From the NCBI RefSeq assembly GCF_007752935.1, contig NZ_CP036319.1, forward strand, positions 2,914,001 to 2,978,000: a stretch of 64,000 nt of DNA. The letters run 5' to 3'. The position numbers and the translations under genes were made by a program. The stretch's first letter is position 1. The number at the start of each line of letters is the position of its first letter. This document shows, piece by piece, positions 38,167 to 45,573 of this stretch. Origin of the DNA: Crateriforma conspicua (GTDB taxonomy: Bacteria; Planctomycetota; Planctomycetia; Pirellulales; Pirellulaceae). Under the pieces are notes generated by a model. That model did no database searches. It worked only from the letters and a program-made list of their open reading frames with translations, and was not told where the DNA came from.

Positions 38167-39381
38167 GTGAAAACTTTCGATTCCTCTTCGGATGGTTGTC
38201 CATCCCCGCGACGTACACGACAAGTCCGTTCGGCATTCACGCTTGTCGAGTTATTGGTCGTCATTGCGATCATCGGCGTCCTTGTTGGACTTCTTCTTCC
38301 CGCGGTTCAGTCGGCTCGTGAAGCCGCCCGCCGGATGTCTTGCAGCAACAACGCCAAGCAAATCGGCTTGGCGCTGCACAATTACCACAGTGCTTTCAAG
38401 CAGTTCCCCGCCCAGCGTGCCGGCACGACCGGGTCGAAGGGCTACAACGGCACGATCGATGCGGATAACAACGCCAGCAACAAGTGTCGGCTGAGCATGT
38501 TCGTGGGGCTGATGCCGTTTCTGGAGCAACAGCCGCTGTGGGACACGATCAGCAATCCTGTGGCCGTTCAGTACAACGGCAACGCGGCCCCCAACGGTGC
38601 TTATCCCGCGATGGGCCCGGTGCCGTGGACCGGCCAGTACACGCCGTGGCGGACGGTCGTTTCGTCGCTGCAGTGCCCCAGTGACAGCGGGCCGCCGGTG
38701 ACGACCGGGACCATCAATTACGCCGCATGTGTCGGCGATGTGGTCGATCAAATCGGATCGCGTGCCCCGGCCAAGGAGGTTATTCGTGGGTTGTTCATGG
38801 TTGCGATGCATCGCCGTTTTCGTGACGTGGTCGATGGCACGGCCAACACGATTGCGATCGGCGAAATCACCAACAGCCTGGGCGACCGTGGCGTCAGCGG
38901 TGGTGGTTCGTACGACGACGGATTCAACGTCCGGTTGGAACCCGACATGTGTGCGGCCAACATTGATCCGCTGCGTCCGAAGTTCTATCGCGACGGTGCG
39001 ATGTTGTTGGGGTATGCCGCGCCGCTGGGGAAATGGGAAGGCGCCGGACGTGGTAATCGCTGGGCCGATGGTGGCGGTAACCTGTCCTGCTTCAATACGA
39101 TTTTGCCGCCCAACAGCCCCAGTTGCTCGGCCGACGGTGGCGACAGCGGCCCCGGGATCTGGAGCGCCGGCAGCTATCACCCCGGCGGTTGTCACGTCGT
39201 GATGGCCGACGGGTCGGTGCACTTCATCAGCGAAGCGGTGGATGCCGGTGACAACACCGTTCCCACCGTCACGCGGCCCAGCCAGGGCGGATCAGCCGCC
39301 GGCATTCCCAGCCCGTACGGTGTCTGGGGTGGTTTGGGCACGACCAACGGTCGCGAACAAGTCAGCATCGACGACATTTAA
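38167..39381 (+). CDS. DUF1559 pseudopilin-like protein, array member 12, aberrant 5' end
   Basis: From GTG 38167 this frame codes 404 aa with a long leader, ending [10 protein letters not shown] before FTLVELLVV, so Ala replaces Gly at the cleavage position. Unlike all twelve others there is no ATG a few codons before the leader cut and no GGAG before the start; the only nearby ATG (38193) is in another frame. The body is intact: the patch [15 protein letters not shown] and the section [16 protein letters not shown] are of member 7 type, the H-x9-DG motif is [12 protein letters not shown], and the end is [11 protein letters not shown]. The 5' end may have been displaced by recombination, leaving weak or altered expression. 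Confidence 0.8.
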   Translation: MKTFDSSSDGCPSPRRTRQVRSAFTLVELLVVIAIIGVLVGLLLPAVQSAREAARRMSCSNNAKQIGLALHNYHSAFKQFPAQRAGTTGSKGYNGTIDADNNASNKCRLSMFVGLMPFLEQQPLWDTISNPVAVQYNGNAAPNGAYPAMGPVPWTGQYTPWRTVVSSLQCPSDSGPPVTTGTINYAACVGDVVDQIGSRAPAKEVIRGLFMVAMHRRFRDVVDGTANTIAIGEITNSLGDRGVSGGGSYDDGFNVRLEPDMCAANIDPLRPKFYRDGAMLLGYAAPLGKWEGAGRGNRWADGGGNLSCFNTILPPNSPSCSADGGDSGPGIWSAGSYHPGGCHVVMADGSVHFISEAVDAGDNTVPTVTRPSQGGSAAGIPSPYGVWGGLGTTNGREQVSIDDI

Positions 39382-39420
39382 TCGGCCCAGATCCGCCGTT
39401 CCATCCGCAGATTCGCATCG

Positions 39421-39454
39421 ACGCCGCAGTCCGAAACCATCGGGCTGCGGCGTT
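39421..39454 (+). terminator. Rho-independent terminator after array member 12
   Basis: ACGCCGCAGTCCGA pairs with TCGGGCTGCGGCGT, followed by TTCGTCG, a weak T run. Nothing else is recognisable in the 360-base gap to member 13. Confidence 0.65.
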
Positions 39455-39741
39455 TCGTCGTCATGGGCGTCGTATCGCGACGATTTGCCGCTGCAATCCT
39501 CTGCCACACCGTCTGGCCAAGTGTGCAGCAGATACCGTGTTTCATGCGGCGAACGAAGTGTGGTGTGGCTGTGTGTACAGTACGCGTTGTGTTAAGGGGT
39601 GATGGATTCGCGTATTTCATTCGCAGCGGTGGACGAATACACTTTGCCCGACATGCGAAGTGCCAACAGTTTATCTGGTTATTGTAGGACAAGATGACGG
39701 CTCTTCGCGATTCGTTCTCTTCTCTCGGAGTGTGAACCATC

Positions 39742-40920
39742 ATGCGAAGCAAAAAATCTGGCTTCACGTTGGTCGAACTGTTGGTCGTGATCGCGATCAT
39801 TGGTGTCCTTGTCGGCCTTCTTCTTCCCGCGGTACAGTCGGCTCGTGAAGCCGCCCGCCGCATGTCGTGCAGCAACAACGCCAAGCAAATCGGTTTGGCC
39901 CTGCACAACTATCACAGTGCTTTTAAGCAGTTCCCCGCTCACCGCGCCGGCACCACCGGCAAGAAGGGCTACCTGGCCAGCTGGGGTGAAATGAGTGCTT
40001 ACAGCACCGACACTCACAACTATCGCCGGCTGAGCATGTTGGTCGGTTTGTTGCCTTTTATCGAGCAGCAACCTTTGTGGGACACCATTAGCAATCCGGT
40101 ATCGACCCAGTTCAACGGCAATGCGGCACCCAACGGTGCTTATCCCGCGATGGGCCCGACCCCGTATCGCAACCAATACACTGCATGGCGAACGCTGATC
40201 TCGGCATTCAATTGCCCCAGTGATGCCGGCCCGCCGGTGACCTTCGGCACGACCAACTACGGTGCCTGTATTGGTGACACCGTGCGTGCACAGGGCTGGG
40301 CCAACATGCCCAAGGAAGTCAAGCGTGGGATGTTCACGCCCGCCAACAAGACGCGATTCCGTGACGTCGTCGACGGGACGGCCAACACGATCGCGATCGC
40401 CGAATTGACCAACAGCCTGGGTGACCGCGGCGTTGGTGGCGGTGGTGCCTATGACATCGGTGGCGATATCAACCTGAACCCGCAAGAGTGCTTGGACACC
40501 CGCGACCCGCTGCGTCCGAAGTTCTACGCACCCGGCGTGATGCTGTTCGGCTACAGCGGAAACTTGGGCAAGTGGGGCCAAGCCGGCCGTGGTAACAAGT
40601 GGGCCGACGGTGGCGGAAACATGAGTGCCGTCACCACGATCTTGCCGCCCAACAGTCCTTCCTGTGCACGCGGCGGCAACGACGCCGATGACGGGATCTG
40701 GAGTGCCGGCAGTTACCACCCCGGTGGCTGTCACGTCGTGATGGGTGACGGTTCGGTCCACTTCGTCAGTGAAGCGATCGATTCCGGCGACTCGACCGTT
40801 GCCGCGGTTGGCGCACCCGGATGGAACGGTTCGCCCGCCGGCAGCCCCAGCCCGTATGGCATCTGGGGCGGCTTGGGAACGATCAATGGTCGCGAACAAG
40901 TCAGCGTGGACGATCTGTAA
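39742..40920 (+). CDS. DUF1559 pseudopilin-like protein, array member 13
   Basis: This 392-aa protein has the leader MRSKKSG, cut before FTLVELL. The patch LASWGEMSAYSTDTHNYRR is of the AYSTD class. It shares with member 8 [30 protein letters not shown] and NDADDGIWSAG. GMFTPANKTRFRDVV is particular to it. The H-x9-DG motif is [12 protein letters not shown] and the end is [14 protein letters not shown] 39742 follows CGGAG by ten bases. It closes the array; the next gene is a small lipoprotein. Confidence 0.93.
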   Translation: MRSKKSGFTLVELLVVIAIIGVLVGLLLPAVQSAREAARRMSCSNNAKQIGLALHNYHSAFKQFPAHRAGTTGKKGYLASWGEMSAYSTDTHNYRRLSMLVGLLPFIEQQPLWDTISNPVSTQFNGNAAPNGAYPAMGPTPYRNQYTAWRTLISAFNCPSDAGPPVTFGTTNYGACIGDTVRAQGWANMPKEVKRGMFTPANKTRFRDVVDGTANTIAIAELTNSLGDRGVGGGGAYDIGGDINLNPQECLDTRDPLRPKFYAPGVMLFGYSGNLGKWGQAGRGNKWADGGGNMSAVTTILPPNSPSCARGGNDADDGIWSAGSYHPGGCHVVMGDGSVHFVSEAIDSGDSTVAAVGAPGWNGSPAGSPSPYGIWGGLGTINGREQVSVDDL

Positions 40921-40967
40921 TCGGCCCGCCGCCTGAATCTGGGCGGCCGACGACCAACCATTCGCAG

Positions 40968-41006
40968 ACGCCGCGAGTCATTGCCCGACTCGCGGCGTTT
41001 TTTTTT
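40968..41006 (+). terminator. Strong rho-independent terminator closing the array
   Basis: ACGCCGCGAGTC pairs with GACTCGCGGCGT around ATTGCCC, followed by eight or more T. It is the longest T run of the array terminators. Confidence 0.92.
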
Positions 41007-41127
41007 GTCAGCGTTGCCCAATCTTCCCGAACGTTAGACGCGACCTTCGCGAGCGTCAGACGCGACAATTCGGCCAACCCGAGTATGCAAATCTTTTACC
41101 GGGGCTGTGCAACAAACGGGTGGTCCT

Positions 41128-41136
41128 TGTTACAAT
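41128..41136 (+). promoter_or_regulatory. Candidate extended -10 promoter of the small lipoprotein gene
   Basis: TGTTACAAT (extended -10, TGNTACAAT) lies 104 bases before ATG 41240. No strong -35 is visible. Judged by eye. Confidence 0.35.
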
Positions 41137-41239
41137 TTCCAGTGGAATTCGGGCGGAACGTTCCGTCATCAAGATGGCTGCCTTCGCAGTCCCCGTCTTG
41201 TCTCCACCCCTAATTAGTTTGAATTGCAAGGAACTTACG

Positions 41240-41401
41240 ATGAAGTGGTTGAACCTCATGATGGCGGCTTTGTTCTGCTTCGCGATCGCTGGCTGTGATT
41301 CGCAAGAAGGCGTCGTCGAGCAAACCGACGAAGCTGCTGAAGCTGCGATGGAAGCTGAGTACGAAGCCGAGTACGAACAGTACGCTGAAGAAGAAAACTG
41401 A
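41240..41401 (+). CDS. Small acidic lipoprotein
   Basis: This 53-codon gene begins MKWLNLMMAALFCFAIAGC, a lipoprotein signal peptide with a lipobox (AIAGC, acylated cysteine 19). The mature part is only about 35 residues and almost all Glu, Asp, Ala, Tyr and Gln (AAMEAEYEAEYEQYAEEEN), with a short repeat EYEAEYEQYAEE. It would be tethered to a membrane and be strongly negative. ATG 41240 follows AAGGAA by five bases, and the gene has its own strong terminator, so it is a real transcription unit rather than a chance frame. I do not recognise a family. It lies directly after the pseudopilin-like array, but nothing shows a functional link. Confidence 0.75.
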   Translation: MKWLNLMMAALFCFAIAGCDSQEGVVEQTDEAAEAAMEAEYEAEYEQYAEEEN

Positions 41402-41473
41402 GCTTGATCGCTTCGTTTGTGTGCCAAAGTGTCCGGTCGATCACCCGGCTGGACCTGAAGTACACGCAGCCCA

Positions 41474-41512
41474 TGATGCCGGTCGGATCCATGATCCACC
41501 GGCATTTTTTTT
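41474..41512 (+). terminator. Rho-independent terminator of the small lipoprotein gene
   Basis: ATGCCGGTCGGATC pairs with GATCCACCGGCAT, followed by eight T. The next 100 bases are without a feature until the nested palindrome at 41616. Confidence 0.9.
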
Positions 41513-41615
41513 GTACCCACAGGATTCGCTAGTAACGTGGGAACTTTGAACGCATGATCGCGTCGTTACAGTTTCGCATGCTTGCCGCTGGACGTGCGAA
41601 GCGGATGCGTAAGTC

Positions 41616-41736
41616 TTGAAGTTGCGCTTGTCTGGTAACTCGACGCGTGAGCGAGGAAAAAATGATGTCGACATCGCCTCGCTCACGCTTCGGGTTACCC
41701 AAAAAACAATGCCACGGGTAAAAGCGCAACTTCGAA
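41616..41736. repeat. Nested palindromic repeat upstream of the VPEP protease
   Basis: The inner arms 41634-41656 and 41677-41699 (23 bases, two mismatches, containing GCGTGAGCGAGG) enclose 20 bases. A second perfect 12-base pair (GAAGTTGCGCTT at 41618-41629 and its complement at 41722-41733) encloses the first. The whole can fold into a two-stage hairpin. The inner GTAAC...GAGCGAGG arm resembles an intergenic repeat I associate with Rhodopirellula-type genomes; that comparison is from memory. Confidence 0.8.
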
Positions 41737-41812
41737 ATGCGTGTGCCAGCTGCGAAACGTTTCGTCGATTCTCTTTGGTTTTTCGTCTCTTTGGCTTTTC
41801 GGTGGTGCAGTG

Positions 41813-42739
41813 ATGGCGAATCGTTCCCGGGCGTCGGTTTGGTGGTCGCTGGTGATTTCCTTCACAGCGGTTGCGCTGAATGGAGGTCCAGCCCGGGCGG
41901 CAATCATCATCTCGGGGTACACCGACGCGACGAACGATCGCTTCACCGATTCAGGCTCGTTTCTGCTGTCCGGCTTTGACTTGTCGGGGATCGGCCAAGA
42001 TGCCAGCGGCCGCTGGGCGACGGCCATCGGTCGCAACGTGGTGATCAGCGCCGCGCACTTGGCACCCACCGGATCGGTGACGTTCTATCCGGCAAACGAT
42101 CCGGGGGACGTGCCGGTGACGATCGGCATCGCTGGTGGGCAAAAGATCACGGGGACCGATTTGTGGATCGGGACGTTGGAATCGAATCTGCCCGAAGCGA
42201 TCACCGATTATGCATTCGCGACGGAGATGCTGTCCGGACCGTCCGAGGCACTGGTCAGTGCGGGGACTTACCAAGGCGTGACGGCATTCACCTTTGGCCG
42301 ATCCCAGGCAGTCCATCCAGCGACCCGCGACCAAGCCGTGGGCCAAAACCGAATCACGGGCTATGTGGAGAATGTCGATTTCCTGGGAAACTCAGACAAC
42401 GACAGCCTGTTGATGCAGCGTGACGATCCCGGCGACACAAACTTTGTGACCTATGAATCGTTTTTTCAAGGTGGTGATTCCGGCGGACCGACGTTTGTCG
42501 ACGATTCGGGCCAGTTGGTTTTGATCGGCACCAACGCGTTCCGGTACGACGCGGACGATCCATTCGCTGAAGACCCGATTACCGGCAGCGGGATCAACTA
42601 CATCGCTAACCAGTCGGCGTTTATCAACCAGTACATCGAAGCGGCCGCGGTCCCCGAACCATCCAGTTTGGCGTTACTGACCGGTGTGACGGCGTTGATG
42701 GTGCGTTGTCGAAAACGAAAGTCATCGTCGCGACGTTGA
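41813..42739 (+). CDS. Secreted trypsin-like serine protease with VPEP (PEP-CTERM) sorting tail
   Basis: This 308-aa protein has a signal peptide (1-29, ending NGGPARA) and a chymotrypsin-fold domain. His82 lies in VVISAAHLAP, Asp116 in TGTDLWIGTL and Ser223 in QGGDSGGPTF, a complete catalytic triad. The C-terminus is AAAVPEPSSLALLTGVTALM followed by an Arg/Lys-rich end, i.e. VPEP, hydrophobic segment and positive tail, the substrate signal of exosortases. It would be exported, cut after the PEP motif and passed to the cell surface. An exosortase gene lies 6 kb away (48799). ATG 41813 gives a normal signal peptide; a GTG at 41741 would add 24 residues that include part of the upstream palindrome. 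It is a single-gene unit. Confidence 0.82.
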   Translation: MANRSRASVWWSLVISFTAVALNGGPARAAIIISGYTDATNDRFTDSGSFLLSGFDLSGIGQDASGRWATAIGRNVVISAAHLAPTGSVTFYPANDPGDVPVTIGIAGGQKITGTDLWIGTLESNLPEAITDYAFATEMLSGPSEALVSAGTYQGVTAFTFGRSQAVHPATRDQAVGQNRITGYVENVDFLGNSDNDSLLMQRDDPGDTNFVTYESFFQGGDSGGPTFVDDSGQLVLIGTNAFRYDADDPFAEDPITGSGINYIANQSAFINQYIEAAAVPEPSSLALLTGVTALMVRCRKRKSSSRR

Positions 42740-42832
42740 TTTCCAACGGGCATCCCGGACGTTGTTTCGCCAGGCATCAAAAAATCATCGCGGGCACCGA
42801 TGATCATGATCGGATTGAGGTTCGCTGCACGT

Positions 42833-43915
42833 TCAGGGAATTTCGGTCACCGATGGTTTGTGCACTCTTTCCACGTCGCCGCCGATCAAGTGGATGACCT
42901 GCTTCATATCATCCGGCAACGGAGCGTGGAACGTCATCGCTTGCCCCGATTGTGGGTTGGTGAAGGTCAGCCGGTGTGCATGCAGGGCTTGCCGCGAAAG
43001 GAAAACCTTGGCGTCTGGAGCGTCGGTCAATTCGGCTGTCGGCCCGCCAGCCTGGTCGATGCCGCGGCGCAGCGACTCGGCTCGGATCTCACTGTGCCCG
43101 GCGTAAAGCTTGTCGCACAAGATGGGGCTGCCGATGTGGGCCAAGTGGACCCGGATCTGATGAGTGCGTCCCGTTTTGGGGAACAACCGGACGACGCAGT
43201 ACCGACCGTGGCGCGAGATGACTTCGTAGAACGTCGACGCGGTCTTGCTGGATTCGTGGCCTTCGCGGATCGCCTGTTTGTCGCGCTGGTAGGGATGTCG
43301 GCCGATCGCCGCATCGATCCAGTCGCGGTCACGATCGATCGGTGCGGTGGTGATCGCCACGTATTCCTTTTTGACGTCACGTGACTGCCACTGATCGGCC
43401 AAGTGCAAATGGACCGCATTGGTCTTGGCGACCACAATCACACCGGACGTATCGCGGTCCAGCCGGTGGACAATGCCCGGTCGCGTCGGGCCGCCGACGT
43501 CGGACAGCGACTGGAATCGATAGGCCAGAGCACTGGTCAGTGTTCCGGTCCAGTTGCCGCGTGCCGGATGGACGACCATTCCGGCGGGCTTGTTGACGAC
43601 GACCAATCCGTCGTCCTCGTACAAGATGTCCAGCGCGATCTTTTCCGGGATCGTTTCGTCGCTGAACTCGTCCGGAACTTGAAAGCGGATTCGTTGGCCC
43701 GCTTTGACTTTATAGCTGGGGCGGATGATCCGACCGTCGGCTTCGCAGCCGTCGTCCTGGACCGCCGCGCGGATTTGGGACCGGCTGTATCCGTCGCAGA
43801 CACTAGTCAGAAATAAATCAATCCGTTGGCCGCCCGCGGATTCCGGGACGACCAATTCACGGATTCCCGGCCCGGCCGACGACTCGGGCGGGGAGGCTTC
43901 AGCGTCGGACGTCAA
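42833..43915 (-). CDS. RluA/RluD family 23S rRNA pseudouridine synthase
   Basis: This 360-aa protein has an S4 RNA-binding domain (about 25-90, GGQRIDLFLTSVCDGYSRSQ). The synthase domain follows with LYEDDGLVVVNKPAGMVVHP, the catalytic motif GIVHRLDRDTSGVIVV (Asp of RLDRDTSG) and FPKTGRTHQIRVHLAHIGSP. It isomerises uridine in rRNA. The S4 domain and length point to RluD rather than RluA, but the site cannot be decided from sequence alone. The start is TTG 43915, which overlaps the TGA of the upstream TPR-like gene (TTGA), so translation is coupled; no in-frame ATG lies before the conserved part. The 93-base gap to the convergent protease gene shows no clear hairpin. Confidence 0.9.
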   Translation of the reverse strand: MTSDAEASPPESSAGPGIRELVVPESAGGQRIDLFLTSVCDGYSRSQIRAAVQDDGCEADGRIIRPSYKVKAGQRIRFQVPDEFSDETIPEKIALDILYEDDGLVVVNKPAGMVVHPARGNWTGTLTSALAYRFQSLSDVGGPTRPGIVHRLDRDTSGVIVVAKTNAVHLHLADQWQSRDVKKEYVAITTAPIDRDRDWIDAAIGRHPYQRDKQAIREGHESSKTASTFYEVISRHGRYCVVRLFPKTGRTHQIRVHLAHIGSPILCDKLYAGHSEIRAESLRRGIDQAGGPTAELTDAPDAKVFLSRQALHAHRLTFTNPQSGQAMTFHAPLPDDMKQVIHLIGGDVERVHKPSVTEIP

Positions 43916-44856
43916 GGCGTTTCCGATTCCTGGGCATCGGCTTCGGCATCAACGTCGGCTTCGGGTGCATCCGGCTCGGTGGCATCCGAATCCGCGGCTT
44001 CCGGCTCGGTGGCTTCTGCTTCGGCAGCGTCGCCCGCTGTGTCTTCCGCGGAAGTGTCCGTCTGTTCGGCCGGTTCAGCGTCGGTCATTTCTTCGGTGGC
44101 TTCGTCGGCCGGATCCGTGGTCGGTTCTTCGGTTTCCAATCCCAAGCCAAGATCGGGCAGTTCCATGTCGGGCGACTCGGGCAATTCCGAGGCGTCCGGC
44201 AACGCGGGCGGCAGCGAAGGCTCGGCCGGGGCGAAGTCTTGTTCGCCGAACCAGGTCAAGAAGTCTTGGGTCGCCGGGCTCTCCAGTGCTTCGATCCGGT
44301 CGGCGGCCAATTCGGTCATGGCTTCCGATTCATCGGCTTCCATCACGGACTTGTATTCCGCGATGGCTTCGTCGACGTTCCCTTGTGCTTCGGCGATCCG
44401 GGCCAGCCCATAATGGGCTCGTGAACGCAACGTCCGCGAAGTGATCGTGTTTTCCGCGGGGGCTTTCAAAGCTTGTCCGTAGGATTCGGCGGCGTCGCCC
44501 AGCAGGTTCAGGGCTTCTTCGCGGTCTTCGAACAACTGGGCCATGCCGTCCGCCATCAGTTGGTCGGCGGTGTACAGTCGCGCCCAGTGTGCCGCGGCGG
44601 TGTCGGGGTATTTTTCGGCGACGCGGGCGAAGACTTCGGGGTCCCCGGATCCGCCGGCTTGCAGCAATTGCAGCGTCGCATCGCTGCGAGTTTCGGTCCG
44701 CGTGGTGGAGTAGAAGCTCAGACCGAAAACCAGGGCGATGACAGCGATCACGCCGGCCAACAGCCACTTCGAATAGGGCTCGATCTGTTTGCTGAAGCGA
44801 GCGAGTGAGTTGGCGAGTTCGTTTTCCTGCAGCTCGTGCCGGCGTTCGCTATTCAT
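43912..44856 (-). CDS. TPR-like membrane-anchored protein with acidic tail
   Basis: This 314-aa protein begins MNSERRHELQENELANSLAR, followed by one membrane helix (about 32-50, WLLAGVIAVIALVFGLSFY). A helical repeat region runs from about 55 to 205 (DPEVFARVAEKYPDTAAAHW, YGLARIAEAQGNVDEAIAEY). After residue 215 comes a long tail made mostly of Glu, Asp, Ala, Pro and Thr (ESPDMELPDLGLGLETEEP onward), probably disordered. The N-terminal half resembles the YfgM/BamD-like tetratricopeptide proteins that act at the membrane in envelope protein handling. Its stop overlaps the RluD-type start. The frame continues upstream of ATG 44856 only as an antisense shadow of the kinase gene. Confidence 0.75.
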   Translation of the reverse strand: MNSERRHELQENELANSLARFSKQIEPYSKWLLAGVIAVIALVFGLSFYSTTRTETRSDATLQLLQAGGSGDPEVFARVAEKYPDTAAAHWARLYTADQLMADGMAQLFEDREEALNLLGDAAESYGQALKAPAENTITSRTLRSRAHYGLARIAEAQGNVDEAIAEYKSVMEADESEAMTELAADRIEALESPATQDFLTWFGEQDFAPAEPSLPPALPDASELPESPDMELPDLGLGLETEEPTTDPADEATEEMTDAEPAEQTDTSAEDTAGDAAEAEATEPEAADSDATEPDAPEADVDAEADAQESETP

Positions 44857-45573
44857 TGGGGGCTTTTTGGGGGCTGTCGGCGGCGAAGGGATCGCGCCAG
44901 CGGCATCGACGATTTTGGGCCCCGCAAGGCGCTCCTTCGGCGGTACCGGGCGAAGCGGCGAAGTATAGAAATCACTTGGACTTAACGTCAATACATGCGG
45001 CCAGTGCGTGCCGGGTACCGTGGTCTCGGGCGGATCCAGGATAACGGTGCTCCGGATTGACCCGCAGGCGAACGTTTCGTTTGACCAAGCGTCCGCCTGG
45101 ACGTCAAACTTTGTCAGCCAGCCGAATCGAATCGGCACTCTTTGCATGACCCGCAAAGTCGGATGAGTTCGTGGGCGTTTGATGAGAGTTTTGTGAATTG
45201 ACGCGACGGGGCTGATTTTTTTCCGGCCGCGGCGGTCAAATTGCGTCGCCAAACGCGGGGAAACAGCCTCCGACTTGCGGCTCGGGCACAACAAAATCGC
45301 GTCAGACCGGGGCGGGGAATGCAGAAATTCGAAATCGGCTGATGGGCATTGCCGGTCGTCCGTTTCGGAGCGTCCAAGGTGGGACGTGGCGACTTTGAGG
45401 GATGCGTGCATTGTGGCGCGCCGCAAGTCGGGAAACCGCCAGGAAGTGGCCACATTTGCTGGTCTGGTTTGCCACCCCTCTGTAATATGAATCGCCAGTT
45501 CAGTGTCCTCTCCCCCCCAAGCGAGCGAACCCCCAGCTGCGGCGGGATCTTGTACTACTTCAACGAAATTCGC
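44857..45573. other. Divergent intergenic region
   Basis: This stretch of 717 bases between the TPR-like gene and the tyrosine kinase gene must hold both promoters. I see no gene, repeat or clear hairpin. The open frame that reaches back to 45349 on the plus strand has no ribosome binding site or family similarity. Confidence 0.5.

Noticed and set aside
18833-40899. Long minus-strand open frames (250-400 codons) opposite every DUF1559 gene
   Set aside because: They mirror the strong codon bias of the plus-strand genes, repeat from copy to copy exactly as the sense genes do, lack ribosome binding sites, and read as Arg/Val/Gly-rich sequence without motifs.
19004-40920. DUF1559 array as a shufflon or phase-inversion system
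   Set aside because: All members have the same orientation and their own starts, there are no short inverted crossover sites, and no site-specific recombinase is present in the window. Homologous recombination remains possible.
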